Part shown: in pieces, positions 1 to 10,612 of the stretch | How the letters are laid out: each line of letters opens with the position of its first letter | Position numbering within the stretch: position 1 is the first letter of the stretch | Source: Asparagopsis taxiformis | Taxonomy: Eukaryota; Rhodophyta; Florideophyceae; Bonnemaisoniales; Bonnemaisoniaceae | Length of the DNA: 57,637 bases | Reading direction: 5' to 3' | Assembly (NCBI GenBank): GCA_030407315.1 | Contig: JALQPE010001053.1 | Location: 1-57,637, forward strand | Notes under the pieces: model-generated | Database searches by the model: none | Told to the model about the DNA's origin: nothing | What the model saw: the letters and a program-made list of their open reading frames with translations, nothing else | Made by a program: the position numbers and the translations under genes

Positions 1-218
1 TTAGCACCCAAATCATATACGATTGCCGAGTTGACACCCCGTATGTCTCGTTGGTAGAAATAGCAGGGTTCCACCACTCAGCTGGCGGGAAGTAGTTACT
101 GATTATATATGAGATATGGCTTAGCTCCCGCCAAAACCGATAGCTCTGGGCTCAGGTTCTCCAAATGTGGTTTATACGAATGTGTTCTGACAAATGCTAG
201 AAGACGAAATTCTGCATC
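1..218. other. Gene-free flank left of the first TIR
   Basis: I see no ORF of convincing composition and no repeat shared with the rest of the window before the TIR starts near 219. Confidence 0.5.
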
Positions 219-410
219 CTGATTTGAATTAAAATTTGGCTATTCTCAAAAAAACATGCACATGTGAACATGTTTTGAGATGGGGGTGTGCCGTACGGCA
301 CAATCGACCGCCAAATCGATGTTTTTTGCAATATTTTTTTCTGCCCGAAATTGTAGAATTTCTGGTCTGGCCAGCATGCATTCTGAGCTGGACATCCCAT
401 GTCCAGTGGC
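219..410 (+). repeat. Left terminal inverted repeat (TIR family 1)
   Basis: It matches the reverse complement of 4196-4383 and the direct copy at 33288-33497. Conserved landmarks are an ATTTGAATTAAAATTTGG start, a dyad around GCACATGTGAACATG, a GTGCCGTACGGCAC palindrome near 287-300 and an AATTGTAGAATTTCTGG block. ORFs across it are not coding in appearance. Confidence 0.85.
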
Positions 411-752
411 CGTCCGGATGTCGCTCACCTGGTAAGCGTGATGCCACCTGTGACAACCTATGTGACTGCAGTCACAGCCGCCATGGCGGCCCGTGCAGTA
501 CAACCCTCAAAAGACAGGGAATCACAATCTTTTTAAAATTTTTCTCTACCACGTATCCGTCACAACTTATTACCTACACCGGTTACGGGTTTCAAGACCT
601 TTCCAGTGCTGTGTACCCGTATACTCTGTTCCGTTCGATATCAACAGTGTTCCTCACGAAAGAGTGCAAACGTCACGAGATACGTCGTCAAATTTGACTG
701 TCTCGCCGAGCTGGTCGCCATCCTGTACCGAATTTCCACTCATTCCATTATG

Positions 753-2163
753 ACGATAAGCGCAGGCGCAAACAGCATCCGATCGTTTGACGACGCAACC
801 GTGCCAATTCTGCGCGAACCCGCTAGCCCTTGGGAGGATTCTAGTGACATGGGTACACGTCGAAACGTAGGTCGCGCCGCCCGCGAAACTACTCTCGCTG
901 GCAAAGACTTCCTCCGCCTCTTGCTGGATTTTTCGCCCACTCAAGTTTCGCAGACTTGACGGACAAGCGCGGGAGGTTTCACATACGCGGACCTTGGCGC
1001 TTGGGTTGCGCAGGGCACGGAAGAACAATTTCGGCGCTGCAAGGTCGACTCAGCATGGCCTTCAGCGGTCGTTTCGAAGAATGCTGGAGTCGAGGCGGAT
1101 GTTGCCGAAATCGTCATGGCAGAGATGAACGTTGAGCGAGCCAAGCAGATTGTTCGTCTGGCATTACCGATTGCCGAGTTTTCAAGACAGGATGAGCGTA
1201 TCGGGCAATGGGTTGAGCACTGCATCCTTTCTGGGATCGTGCCGCAGACCTTCCTTATTGGATGTAACATGCTTCCTTCGCCACTACAGGCGCCGCAGCG
1301 CGGGGAACCAAGCGCCTTCGTTCTTGCTCCACGGAAACGTTCGAGGTATTGATGTATTTCCAAGCGTTGTCTATCATCCGAAATCACAACAAGAACCTGC
1401 CGCGTCGCCGAATAGGCGACGCGGCCGAAGAGGGGAACGAAGCCGCACGCGTCCCAGCCCATCGGAAAAGCACTAATCGAGCTTGTTACGTGGTTCAAGT
1501 TTTATACCATGCTTGGACCGATGTGGCCTTCGCCGCAAAGTTTTCCAGCTTCGAAGAGTTGATGGCGCCGTACATCATTTTCGACAGCAGTGAGCATTGG
1601 TTTGACGTGCTCGATGAAGGTCTATTCGCACCGATGGAGCAGAAGCTAGATCTCTACCACGACAAAGCTCCCCTATCTCATCCTGATGGATATGGTGGAA
1701 AAGTAGAGACAAGAACCAGTGCGCAGCACAGTGCATTTAGGGACCTTGAGGAAGGAAGTTCTTCGACCGGTTGTCAGTTTCTTATCGTCAACCGGACCTG
1801 TACACCTGGCCGGAGTCCGACCGCTGGGGGGCGCTGGAAATATACTTGTCAAGCGGAAATCCGGACAAGCTGCCAGCGTACTTTGACACCCTCGACGAAG
1901 ACGTTATGGCTGTCCTCCGCCCGGCACCACAAGCCGCGGACGCAGAAAAGGTCCCCAAGCCGGTTGATGACACTCCCACTCGTCGCAACACAGGAGGGAG
2001 AGGTTTGGTTCCGTCGACAAGACACACAACCAGGCTTCAACTTGGACCTGGGAGGACCAGTCTTACTGCCCAAGGCCGTCTCCCCCGTCACCGTCACCCC
2101 ATGCGACAGAAGAGCAGGAAAGTGAAGGGCAGGCTCTCGCAAAGGACTTTCTTTCGAAAATGA
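753..2163 (+). pseudogene. Degenerate ParB-family-related protein, upstream part of the methyltransferase-SET element
   Basis: Reading moves between at least three plus-strand frames: from the ATG at 753, then a frame readable from about 975 to 1350, then 1349-1800, then 1771-2163. A segment near 1495-1630 (AW, then E-x-x-x-x-P-[YF]-x-IFD) resembles the C-terminal part of the ParB-like protein at 48-49.4 kb, so I infer a relative of that protein. No DGxHR motif is visible here. A perfect hairpin at 1399-1425 lies within it. Frame breaks indicate a pseudogene or uncorrected indels. It abuts the methyltransferase segment and may have been fused to it. Confidence 0.45.
1399..1425. repeat. Perfect 11-bp hairpin with 5-nt loop
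   Basis: Arms 1399-1409 and 1415-1425 (GCCGCGTCGCC and its complement) flank a GAATA loop. It lies in the decayed coding region just after a change of frame. Confidence 0.85.
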
Positions 2164-3400
2164 GTCAGTATTGCCGGGTGTACGACGTCCCTTTCGAAGA
2201 TTTGGTCAGTGCCGACGAGAGCCGAGAACACGTGCCCATCACGGGCAACGTTCAGCTCATTCTGACTGATCCGCCCTACAATGTTCGTCGTGTAAGAGGA
2301 ACGATTCCAACTCTTCGTACGACAGGCTAACTGCAGAAGATATGCAGGCTAGCATCGAAGTGTTTGACGAGCTGTTGCGCCCCGGTGGCCACGGCATCGT
2401 GTTCTGCTCCGTTTTGCAGTTCTACGAATGGTTCCATTACTTGGAAACGTAAAGGACCGCAGTCAGAAGGCCCAACCGATGCTGCTGCCAGTGATGACGG
2501 GTCGGATGAAGAAGAGGTTACGTCCATGAATTCGGACTCCGAAGCATCGCAGCACAGTGGCGAAGAAAGTGCGGATGAGGGAGGAGGAGGAGGACGAGGA
2601 GGAGGAGGACGTCGTTCGAATTCAGTTTTCTTCGTTGACGAGGTACCTCTGTTGTTTGTCCGACTACCTGGGCACCTCTATCAAATGCCGGGGCGGAAGA
2701 GGTACCAACGCATGAACATGGCAGAGGTCGCTATCCACTTCTGGAAGCGAGGTGTTCCGTTCAAGACTGGAAGCGAGATGGTGGCCTATAGGAACCACGG
2801 ATACATGGACGGCACGTACCCGGCGTGGTGCAACGTCACCATCAATATGCCCGCCATCGATTCGAATGAGATGGTGTGGCGAACAAGGAGCACAACCGGT
2901 GCTACGGTCAGAGTTCGTGCAGAGCAGAAGAGCGTCGCTCTCTCATGATGGAGTTGATCAGCCAGCATTCACAGCCTGGTGATATTGTTGTCGATCCATT
3001 CTCTGGCACTTTCGCAACGGGAAAAGCAGCTATGAGCTTGCCTGAGCACCGTGTTTTCGTCGGCAGTGACATGGACAAATTGTGTGTGGCACGATCGCTT
3101 CCAAAGCTGTGTGCAGTCATGTCACGTGTAATTCTTTCAAACAACACTGACATGAGGGTCACGACAGAAGCGAAACAGAGTGCTGAGAAGTTCTTGGCGT
3201 CCCCCTCTGTCACGATGCGTACGCAGAGGGAACGCAGGATCATCGAACCCCCACCTGGCCTTCCCCTGTACCAGAGGTTCCCGAAATATATTCGGCAGTA
3301 CCTCTGGCAGCTGTGCCCAGAGTCGATTGCGTCGCACGAGCACATGGAAAAAACCGGTACATTATTGGCCACCTTCCCTGCGCCGCTGGTTGCAAACTGA
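2161..3400 (+). pseudogene. Beta-class DNA amino-methyltransferase (N4/N6), frameshifted
   Basis: From the ATG at 2161 the frame reads to a motif IV, ILTDPPYN, near 2256-2280, then breaks. The next frame gives LTAEDM and LLRPGGHGIVFCS (about 2330-2410). Later frames give FKTGSEMVAYRNHGY near 2761 and, near 2920-3030, EERRSLMMELISQHS followed by VVDPFSGTFATGKAA, an S-adenosylmethionine-binding motif I. Motif IV before motif I is the beta-class order of amino-methyltransferases, which methylate exocyclic amines of adenine or cytosine. At least three frame changes make an active product unlikely as assembled. A Glu/Gly-rich low-complexity stretch (2573-2610) separates the two halves. The SET domain follows immediately. 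Confidence 0.75.
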
Positions 3401-3413
3401 AAACCCTCGCGTG

Positions 3414-3956
3414 ATGCGGGCACACGATTGTGTTGCGAAAAAATTGAGCGTTCGACCATCGCTGATTAAGCATCCAAATGCAGGAAGAGGGCTCTTCGCT
3501 GAACAGACATTTAATGTTGGCGACGAAGTATGTGCATACTACGGAACTGTTGTGTACTCTGATATGAGCAAGGAGTCGATGAGGTTCGCGTACGGAGAGG
3601 GTCACATGGCGATAACGAAGGAAACATTCTTGATGTATGCCATCAAGCTGTATGCAACAGCGGAGGACGACGAAAACATCGAGCATCCAATTTGGATTGT
3701 TCCGGCTCCGTTCTGTTCGGCGCAGTTCATCAACGACCCGCGGTATTTGCGAGGTGAGGACACTCCGGCGGAAGACACCAGGCGGATGGCCAACGTTGAG
3801 TTTGTCGAGAACTACAGCAGCGGTTCGACGGGGAAGAAGCTCAAGGCGAAGGACCTAGAAAATCCGAAGATCATTGTAGTACGTGCAATCCGCGATATCC
3901 GTCCGGGGCAGGAGCTCTACGTTCATTATGGGACAGCGTTTAGAGCATGGAATTAG
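3414..3956 (+). CDS. SET-domain protein (lysine methyltransferase-like)
   Basis: The open frame runs from at least 3180 to TAG at 3956; I chose ATG 3414 because upstream codons overlap the methyltransferase in another frame. The protein shows the SET landmarks in order: GRGLFAEQ near the start, GDEVCAYYG, QFINDPRYL in place of the canonical RFxNHxC, NVEFVEN, then IIVVRAIRDIRPGQELYVHYG with the C-terminal Tyr. SET proteins transfer methyl groups from S-adenosylmethionine to lysine, usually on histones. About 180 aa is domain size only, so this was probably the C-terminal domain of a fusion with the methyltransferase. Whether it is expressed alone is unknown. Confidence 0.75.
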   Translation: MRAHDCVAKKLSVRPSLIKHPNAGRGLFAEQTFNVGDEVCAYYGTVVYSDMSKESMRFAYGEGHMAITKETFLMYAIKLYATAEDDENIEHPIWIVPAPFCSAQFINDPRYLRGEDTPAEDTRRMANVEFVENYSSGSTGKKLKAKDLENPKIIVVRAIRDIRPGQELYVHYGTAFRAWN

Positions 3957-4195
3957 GGTCACGAAAGACATAGTCATTTCGACTACAAATAAAGCTACGT
4001 TCCAGAGTTGAAGTATATCATATAATGCAGCATGTCCAGCCACCATTACTCCAGGGTGAAACCTATTGAGCAGTACTCGCCTGTCAAAAACCAATCGTTC
4101 ACACTCTAGATGCACTTCGTCCGAGCAGTGAACCTGACTGCTTGGATGCTGTTATGCGTGCAGATGCAAAATACACGACCAAGTTGAAATGGACG

Positions 4196-4383
4196 CCCGG
4201 TGGATGTCCAGCTCAGTTGCATTGCTGTCCGGCCCAGAAATTCTACAATTCAGGGCAGAAAAAAATATTGCAAAAAACATCGATTTGGGCGGTCGAAAGT
4301 GCCGTACGGCACACCCCCATCTCAAAAACATGTTCACATGTGCATGTTTTTGAGAATAGCCCAAATTTTAATTCAAATCAGGA
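4196..4383 (-). repeat. Right terminal inverted repeat (TIR family 1)
   Basis: Inverted counterpart of 219-410. The order reversed from the left end is CCAGAAATTCTACAATT, GTGCCGTACGGCAC, CATGTTCACATGTGC and CCAAATTTTAATTCAAAT. It lies 240 bp downstream of the SET stop codon. Confidence 0.85.
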
Positions 4384-4614
4384 CGTCTTCCGGACATAGG
4401 GGTGCTCGCGGCCTAGCTCTACAGCTGTAATTGTACCTCATTAAATACTGTTGATGACTGCCTACCGTATACAATCTGGGCTGTTGGCGTATTATCCGGT
4501 ACTTGACCTGACCTGAACGTTCATCGCAGACCGTTGTGGTTACCGACACTATACAGCAATCTTTTTGTATCTCGTGCAACTCAATCGTTCCATCGCTTCC
4601 GGGAAAGCTTCATT

Positions 4615-6900
4615 ATGCCGCCGCGTATTGCGAAGAAAGCTCCAAAGCCTCCGGGCCTCCAGAAAACCCGGTCAGCAGCTGCTGTATCGAGTGCCCGACA
4701 ATCCCGTGCGAAGAAGCGGTCTGGGCCTACCGGCAGCATTGAACCGCGGTCCGGTAGTCGCAAGACGGACCGGCGCAGAACTGGGGATCCGCAGCGAGAA
4801 AGTGAGGAAGGAGGAACGGCGCGGAGAGAGATGGGGCTTGACCGAGGCAAGCGTGCTCGCAGGGACAGTGAACATCATGATGATGACATGATAGTGGCTC
4901 AAAACATGTTGGAATTGCGGCAGAGTGCTATGGCAAAGGTAGTTCCTCCCGGGTTGGCAGATGCGGAGGTGCTGCAGACGGAGTCCCAGCCGGGGGCTTC
5001 CGACACACTGGAGGCTGTGACCCCCACTGCGCCAACTATGCCGAGTACATCAGCCCCAGCAGGTAATGCAGTCAGGGACCCGAGGATAGCGGCAAGGGAT
5101 GTTGTTTCTGAGCAACGTTCACAGGATGCCAACTATCATCGGCGGTCAGGTGGTACTGAGGGGAGAGAGCAGCCGGAGTGCGGGCCTCGTCACAACAGAG
5201 TGTCATTGGTGCCAAATATGCGCGTAACGCCCCCGCGACGTCAGGCTATTGGCGATGGAGGACATCATATTCCCGATAGCGTGGGAGATGGGGGGACGGT
5301 GAGGGCAGAGAGGTTGCATCCGCCGGAATCCATCGATTTAATGGCGAGTCGCATCAATGCGCAGAAGAAGAAGATCGCGGAGCTGGAAAAAAAAGTGTTT
5401 AGCCAGGACATAGCAAACAAGGCGCTCACCACGGAGATTGTTGCGTTGGAGGCTAAGGTGAAGACTCTGCAGGCGGAAAATGCCAGCCTTACTGCAATTG
5501 CGAGAACAGGTAGAATCAGTGATCACGGTGGCGGTAAGTCGAAAATACAGAAAGCCATTCCTGTGAAATACCTTGGAGTTCTTAGGGCGGTTGAGGAAAA
5601 CCTGACAAAGTGGTGCAAGAACGAGACTATGGAGCTGGACCCTATAGCGGAACAAACGCAGAGACGTTGGACTGGACGTACCATCGAGGTAGAGCCGGTA
5701 GAAGGGGCACTTTGGAGCGAAAACGGTGTAGGATATATTGCTACCCCTCCGGGCTATATCATCAAGAATCTGCAGTGGTATACACCTTCGTACAGGGACG
5801 AGAGTGATCTGCTGAATGACTTGGTGCGACACGTACTGCGTCAAAGTCCGTGGTGTGATGTGTTTTCCGATGAGGAGCAGCGTGTGTGCTGTCAAGAGGC
5901 TGTGGCGGGGAGCAAGGAATTGAAAGTGAAGGTGACGCAGAAACTGTCCGACGTGATGAGTGCACGGAAGCGTAATGCGAGGGACAGATTGTTCGGTTCG
6001 CTGGGGTACACGAAATTAATGTCTAGATGCACGATGCTGACGACGCGAGCTGAGATGGACGAGCGAGAGGAACAAAAGCGCGAAGCGTCTGAGAAGCTTT
6101 TGAAACGGGAAAGTAACGGTGATTTGGATATGGGGAGGTGGCGAACGGCACCGTTCTCAGAGCTGCGATACAGCAAAGGCTTGGTTCCTGACAGCTTCGA
6201 AATGGAAGTGAATGGTGATGCATGGTTTAACAACCGAGTAGCTGTGAATGTGCTGGACATCTTCAGGGGTTATTCGATACGACCAGAACAAGTAATGGAC
6301 ATAGAGACGAGCATACTAACGCTGGCGCGCCTGGATGCTTGGCTAGTGACTACTGTGGAGTGTTTGGATGAACCGAAGGGGAAAGGAGGTGCACGGCAGA
6401 AGGAGTTTACAAGGCGGTACAGTCAATATGTGGGGGTAGCTTTTCAGCAATTAGTTGGTATGGTGGTGTACTGCATGTCTTGTCTCCAAGGCTCGCAAGC
6501 AAGGGAAGAAACGGACGTTGTCGAGAGCGAACAGCGGACTAGTGCACAGTCACGGCATGTGTTTGCAAGCCGTACTGTGACGAGAGAGGCTGTTGAAGTG
6601 TGGCAAAGCGGAGAGGGGTCTGGAATTGTTCATGTCGTTGATGATGTAAACCGCTGCTCATCACTTGTTCTAGTGTCCGAGGATTGGATTCAATCGCATA
6701 TTACGTCAAACCTCGGTGCTGTAATGGATTGTGTGATTGCGCAAGGACTAATTGGCGCAGAACTTTTCGTCGTTGACCCATATGCTGGACACCTGACTGC
6801 AAACCTGAATGTCGAAATCAATGCCCCACAGTATGGGGGCATGGAGCGGCGCCATGCAGCCACTGCTGATAACGGTTTTGGCGTAATGGAGGATGGTTGA
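4615..6900 (+). CDS. Coiled-coil accessory protein paired with a Plavaka-like transposase
   Basis: A 761-aa ORF from ATG 4615; the frame is open further upstream to 4534, but the N-terminus beginning MPPRIAKKAPK is more protein-like. The first ~240 residues are basic, Arg/Pro/Ser-rich and probably disordered. A coiled coil follows around codons 245-295 (INAQKKKIAELEKKV and ETEIVALEAKVKTLQ-like heptads), then an alpha-helical C-terminal half of unknown fold. It is convergent with the transposase at 6978-10016, with a 77-bp gap. Segments such as VKVTQKLSDVM...RDRLFGSLGY have a distant counterpart in the broken gene at 51.6-53.1 kb, which suggests a recurrent element-borne partner protein. No function can be assigned. 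Confidence 0.7.
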   Translation: MPPRIAKKAPKPPGLQKTRSAAAVSSARQSRAKKRSGPTGSIEPRSGSRKTDRRRTGDPQRESEEGGTARREMGLDRGKRARRDSEHHDDDMIVAQNMLELRQSAMAKVVPPGLADAEVLQTESQPGASDTLEAVTPTAPTMPSTSAPAGNAVRDPRIAARDVVSEQRSQDANYHRRSGGTEGREQPECGPRHNRVSLVPNMRVTPPRRQAIGDGGHHIPDSVGDGGTVRAERLHPPESIDLMASRINAQKKKIAELEKKVFSQDIANKALTTEIVALEAKVKTLQAENASLTAIARTGRISDHGGGKSKIQKAIPVKYLGVLRAVEENLTKWCKNETMELDPIAEQTQRRWTGRTIEVEPVEGALWSENGVGYIATPPGYIIKNLQWYTPSYRDESDLLNDLVRHVLRQSPWCDVFSDEEQRVCCQEAVAGSKELKVKVTQKLSDVMSARKRNARDRLFGSLGYTKLMSRCTMLTTRAEMDEREEQKREASEKLLKRESNGDLDMGRWRTAPFSELRYSKGLVPDSFEMEVNGDAWFNNRVAVNVLDIFRGYSIRPEQVMDIETSILTLARLDAWLVTTVECLDEPKGKGGARQKEFTRRYSQYVGVAFQQLVGMVVYCMSCLQGSQAREETDVVESEQRTSAQSRHVFASRTVTREAVEVWQSGEGSGIVHVVDDVNRCSSLVLVSEDWIQSHITSNLGAVMDCVIAQGLIGAELFVVDPYAGHLTANLNVEINAPQYGGMERRHAATADNGFGVMEDG

Positions 6901-6977
6901 AATTAGTGCAGTAAATGTGACGTTGACTAGAAGGTTTATCATGTAGTACATTATCAATAGAGTGCTGCGATTTAGAT

Positions 6978-9900
6978 TTATTCTTCTTCATTATCATCTG
7001 TGAATTGGTAATCAGTGTTGGTGTAGAAGCGGTTGAGATAGAAACGGTGGTCCGACCAGTGCATTTGTTTCGTAAATGGCTTGACTGGAAAGTTACTTCG
7101 TACGATGTGCACGGTGCCAGATATAGTAGATGCAGGAATGAGGTCAAACCAAGGACCACCTGCACTGTGGGATGCAGTGTCATTGCTGTCAACGGATCCG
7201 TTGTCCGGGTCCCATGTGGACCACTTTAAACAAATGCACCCAAGTGATTTTTCCACAGCGGTTTTTGGGGCAAAGCAGGTCATATACTGAACGAAAGCGA
7301 GTTCTACAGGTTGAAACAGGTTTGGAGACTGCAGGCGTACCAGTGCCAGGACGCGCCCTACCCATATGGTTCTGTAGTCATCGGCAGTTCCGGAGATGAC
7401 GACAAAGGAGTACTGCGATCTCTTTGCGGGGCCGAACGATGAAGTTGCAAAGACGCGCTGCTGCTTGTGCCTCGACACGTTTGTGGGGCGAAGCATGCCA
7501 CTGTGCGGGTCAAAGTCGTCGGCATCTGGGACGTACCCTCCCATGACGTAGGCGGACTTTACCACGGTGACGGAAATGTCCATGTCATGTATTGGAGGGC
7601 CTTCTGCCGTGGCGCGCAGTCTAGCGAGGGTGAGGAACGCTTGTGCAGCTGTGTCACCGAGTTGCTGGAATAGCGTTATGGTGCCAGACGGGAACGAGGA
7701 GTTGTGCAGCGGCAAAAGAGTGGCAGGATCGGGCTGTCCGTCGATATCTGCAACGAGGAGGGTTGCATCGGGCAGCAGGGAGGCAAAGTCGTGCAGTGCA
7801 ACGGTGAATCCGTCGCGAACGAGTACTGCACCGTCTGTGGGCGATATCATGCGTGCGTTTCCCAATGTGTTCGATGGGGTATGACCAGTTGGAGTGGCCA
7901 AGGAGAATTCCATGTGGCGAATAGTCTCTTCCATGGCTGTGGAGCGCCTTCGAGAGGTTTTCCTATAACTCTGTTTGAACAGAAGATGCGAGTGTTCGTA
8001 GGGGCCTGCATCAATGTGTTCCAGGGCGCCATATCTCTGCAAGTCACCGGGAAGATGGTCTAGAAGATGGAACTTGAAAGTTTTGAGACCTGTGGTGTGG
8101 AATGGGCCGAGGGTGGAGAGCATTGATTGTTTGAAATAGGAAATGGAGTTCTGGAGGCTTTCTAGTTCGGCGGCAGTCCAGTGCTTGATGCGACCGCGTT
8201 TCATGACCCATGCGACGAGGTCAGAATATTGCGTGCAGATGGAAGTGAGGGGGGCTGTCTCTACTTCGTCACAGCATGTGTCAATGAATGCTGCGATGAA
8301 AGGGAACACCATGTCGACATGGTGATAGTCTTTGGCTGCGAGCATGCCGCGTATGCCGTCCTCCGTGAAGAGGCCGTTCAAATTGGTGCCCTTCTCACCC
8401 TTGGAGAAGTCGACATGAAGACCGGTGATGTAGTAGTCGCGTTCGATAGCGGACAGAATGCTGTTTGAGCCGGCGAGGATGGATTTTTTCACCTTCTTGA
8501 AGGTGCGAGGTGTCCCGGAATGGGAGGCAGTGGTGGTGAGGTCTGGGGAGCTGAGGCGGTGGACAATGCACTGTTTGATGAGCTTTGAGATGCCGAGGTG
8601 GAGATTGTGCAGAGGCTCGAAGGAGAAAATGTTGTAGGGGTCTAGGGGACTGTTGGTGGGTAAAAGAGCGGTCGATTCGAGGACAGAGTGTTGTTCGAGG
8701 AGGGAGAGAGCTTCGAGCGGAGCAGTTGTATGCTCCTGAGCGCTCTCTTGGCGTGCAGAGCGTGTATCATCGAGGGAGCGGGGCTGGTGTGGCGCGCTGG
8801 ATTCAAGTTGAGTGGCGGGGATGTAGCAGCGGTGGCAGGGATGTGTGGTGGTAGTGCTGTTGCGAGTGCATGACAGCTCTTTGGCCTCTGGAAAGTCGCA
8901 GCAATAATTGGCTAGGATGGGAAAGCATTGGCGGGCAGTTGCAGTGGAGTCTGTGCAGGGGAACCCGGAAGAGAACGCGGTGGATAGGGACGAAAACACT
9001 TTTTCGAGTGCTTTATGAAGAATATCAATTTTGCGAGCGCGACTAGCAGAACTAGAGGTTGTCGGCATTTCATCACCGAACAAGGCGTTGGACGAAGGGT
9101 TCACAATGTACGGAAGATACCCGACGATGGTGAGGCCGGTACGGATGCAGTGGCGACGGAGGGGGGCGGAGAAGTTGAGCAGTGTGACGTGTATGGGGTA
9201 TGCGACGATTGCGGAGCTCTTGAGGCTTGTGCTGCTCTTGTCGGAGTACACTTGGAGGAGGCCGGCAAAGGAGGAAGGTGTGGGATCAGTTTCCTCTGCC
9301 CATACGACCTGTGGATCTTCCGAGAGCTGCACACGCTGTCTAGTAACCTGGTGCAGCGTTTTCGCGAATTCTGTGTGTAGGGGATGAGAAAATATTGCGG
9401 TGCCGTCTGGGGCGGTCTGTGGGGAGGGGTGGAAGAGAGTATTTTGGTCGTTAGCCAGTGCTAACTGCCTGCGGAGCATGTCGACTGGGTCGCGGAGGTA
9501 CAGCTGTGCCGAGTACTTACCAGTTTTGTCTGGAACGATGTGGCTCTTGTAACCTTCGGTGCGGAAATGTGTTTCGACCATGGAAGCGGTAACGTGGCGA
9601 CATTCTTCTACGGTGCGAACGGTGCTGTTGAACTTTTCTAGGGAGAATGCGGGGTCTTGTAGGATGGTGATGACTTCGCTCACGCGGCCAGCGCCGGCCT
9701 TGTACTCGAGGGTTGTGAGACTGGCGGCGAGGGATTGCACGAGGAGGTCTGCGCGGGAGGGGGTTGAGGTTGGTGGCAGTGAAGCGTCACAGGGTGAGTC
9801 GCTGGAGGAAGCACGACCAGATTCTGGGTCTGGGGAGCTGGGTTGCGGGGAATCATGGTCGCCGTTTCGAGCAGGCTCATGGGTGACGGCAGGGACACGA

Positions 9901-10016
9901 GCGTTGTTGAAATGTTGGGGAGAGGGGTTGAAACGGTAGCGACACGTTCGCTCATGCAGCGCGAGCGCATAAGCATCTACGCAGTAGTAGAAGCACCCTT
10001 CATACTTGCATTCCAT
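6978..10016 (-). CDS. Plavaka/CACTA-like (Tnp2 superfamily) transposase
   Basis: An intact 1012-aa ORF. Residues 3-25 form a C2HC zinc-finger-like motif (C..C...H...C), as seen at the N-terminus of Plavaka transposases. LLQVYSDKSSTSLKSSAIVAYP at about 253-274 matches the family's SDKT block with a candidate catalytic Asp259. A Cys-rich DFPEAKELSC...HPCHRC block lies at about 374-397. DPYNIFSFEPLHNLHLG lies at about 459-475, and KFHLLDHLPGDLQRYGALE...EHSHLLFKQSYRKTS at about 648-688 matches the family's C-terminal signature. The protein would cut and rejoin element ends in the nucleus. It is single-exon and convergent with the 4615-6900 ORF. Matching terminal repeats were not identified. Confidence 0.8.
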   Translation of the reverse strand: MECKYEGCFYYCVDAYALALHERTCRYRFNPSPQHFNNARVPAVTHEPARNGDHDSPQPSSPDPESGRASSSDSPCDASLPPTSTPSRADLLVQSLAASLTTLEYKAGAGRVSEVITILQDPAFSLEKFNSTVRTVEECRHVTASMVETHFRTEGYKSHIVPDKTGKYSAQLYLRDPVDMLRRQLALANDQNTLFHPSPQTAPDGTAIFSHPLHTEFAKTLHQVTRQRVQLSEDPQVVWAEETDPTPSSFAGLLQVYSDKSSTSLKSSAIVAYPIHVTLLNFSAPLRRHCIRTGLTIVGYLPYIVNPSSNALFGDEMPTTSSSASRARKIDILHKALEKVFSSLSTAFSSGFPCTDSTATARQCFPILANYCCDFPEAKELSCTRNSTTTTHPCHRCYIPATQLESSAPHQPRSLDDTRSARQESAQEHTTAPLEALSLLEQHSVLESTALLPTNSPLDPYNIFSFEPLHNLHLGISKLIKQCIVHRLSSPDLTTTASHSGTPRTFKKVKKSILAGSNSILSAIERDYYITGLHVDFSKGEKGTNLNGLFTEDGIRGMLAAKDYHHVDMVFPFIAAFIDTCCDEVETAPLTSICTQYSDLVAWVMKRGRIKHWTAAELESLQNSISYFKQSMLSTLGPFHTTGLKTFKFHLLDHLPGDLQRYGALEHIDAGPYEHSHLLFKQSYRKTSRRRSTAMEETIRHMEFSLATPTGHTPSNTLGNARMISPTDGAVLVRDGFTVALHDFASLLPDATLLVADIDGQPDPATLLPLHNSSFPSGTITLFQQLGDTAAQAFLTLARLRATAEGPPIHDMDISVTVVKSAYVMGGYVPDADDFDPHSGMLRPTNVSRHKQQRVFATSSFGPAKRSQYSFVVISGTADDYRTIWVGRVLALVRLQSPNLFQPVELAFVQYMTCFAPKTAVEKSLGCICLKWSTWDPDNGSVDSNDTASHSAGGPWFDLIPASTISGTVHIVRSNFPVKPFTKQMHWSDHRFYLNRFYTNTDYQFTDDNEEE

Positions 10017-10612
10017 GTCGAGTTTTGACGCAAAAGGGAGGATTGCGAGCTGAACAGGGGAGACTGTGCCGTCCAGATGCGACCAATTTTATTTTTGTGG
10101 TGCTTTCGAGACTTGGAATGTAACGTGTTCGTAGTTTTTTGGGTAGTAGTTTTGTGCTCACTCCAGCTGACATCCCAACGGTGGAATTTAACCGAGAGTT
10201 CAATCATTTCCAACTGTTACATCACATTGCGTGCTGGCAACGTGTGCATGGAAGGACGAACGACTGCCCTGGGAGATGAATTTTCAATTAATTCATTTGT
10301 AATAATAAACTTTTTATTTCCAAACTTCGTGGAATCTGAATGTGCTTTACAGCGGATATGCCACAGATCATGTAAGGAAAGCAAATGGATTCTCATATAT
10401 ATGATTATATGTTTATATTCGTTGTTCTCGATCCGGATCTCTTTGTTCGGGGAATCAGAGACCATGGCTTGGGCCATACTCAATCTCACTGCCGGCGATG
10501 ATTTCGAGTATGCACAGCAAGACTTAAGCGGACGCAGAAAGCTGTCCGGTCGACGCCGCAGGCTCCACTCCGCCCTCATCACCGACTGATCTTCTTTGAC
10601 CGACTTTGCTTT
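10017..10612. other. Gene-free interval upstream of the transposase
   Basis: This should hold the minus-strand promoter of the transposase. A 170-aa plus-strand ORF here has no recognisable domain and is not supported. The interval ends at the palindrome at 10613. Confidence 0.4.

Larger units (their letters stand above)
219..4383 (+). mobile_element. TIR-bounded element carrying DNA methyltransferase and SET domain (degenerate)
   Basis: A ~190-bp sequence at 219-410 recurs in inverted orientation at 4196-4383, with small indels. Everything between reads on the plus strand as a decayed set of modifying enzymes: a ParB-family-related segment, a beta-class amino-methyltransferase and a SET domain. 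No transposase is visible inside, so it is either non-autonomous or relies on a protein encoded elsewhere. A GAAGACG motif lies just outside both ends, separated on the left by about 11 extra bases, and no clean target-site duplication was found. Two more copies of the TIR family lie at 32.9 and 33.3 kb. Confidence 0.65.

Noticed and set aside
236..697. 153-aa plus-strand ORF at the left TIR
   Set aside because: It covers a terminal repeat whose other copies lack the same open frame; its composition is not coding.
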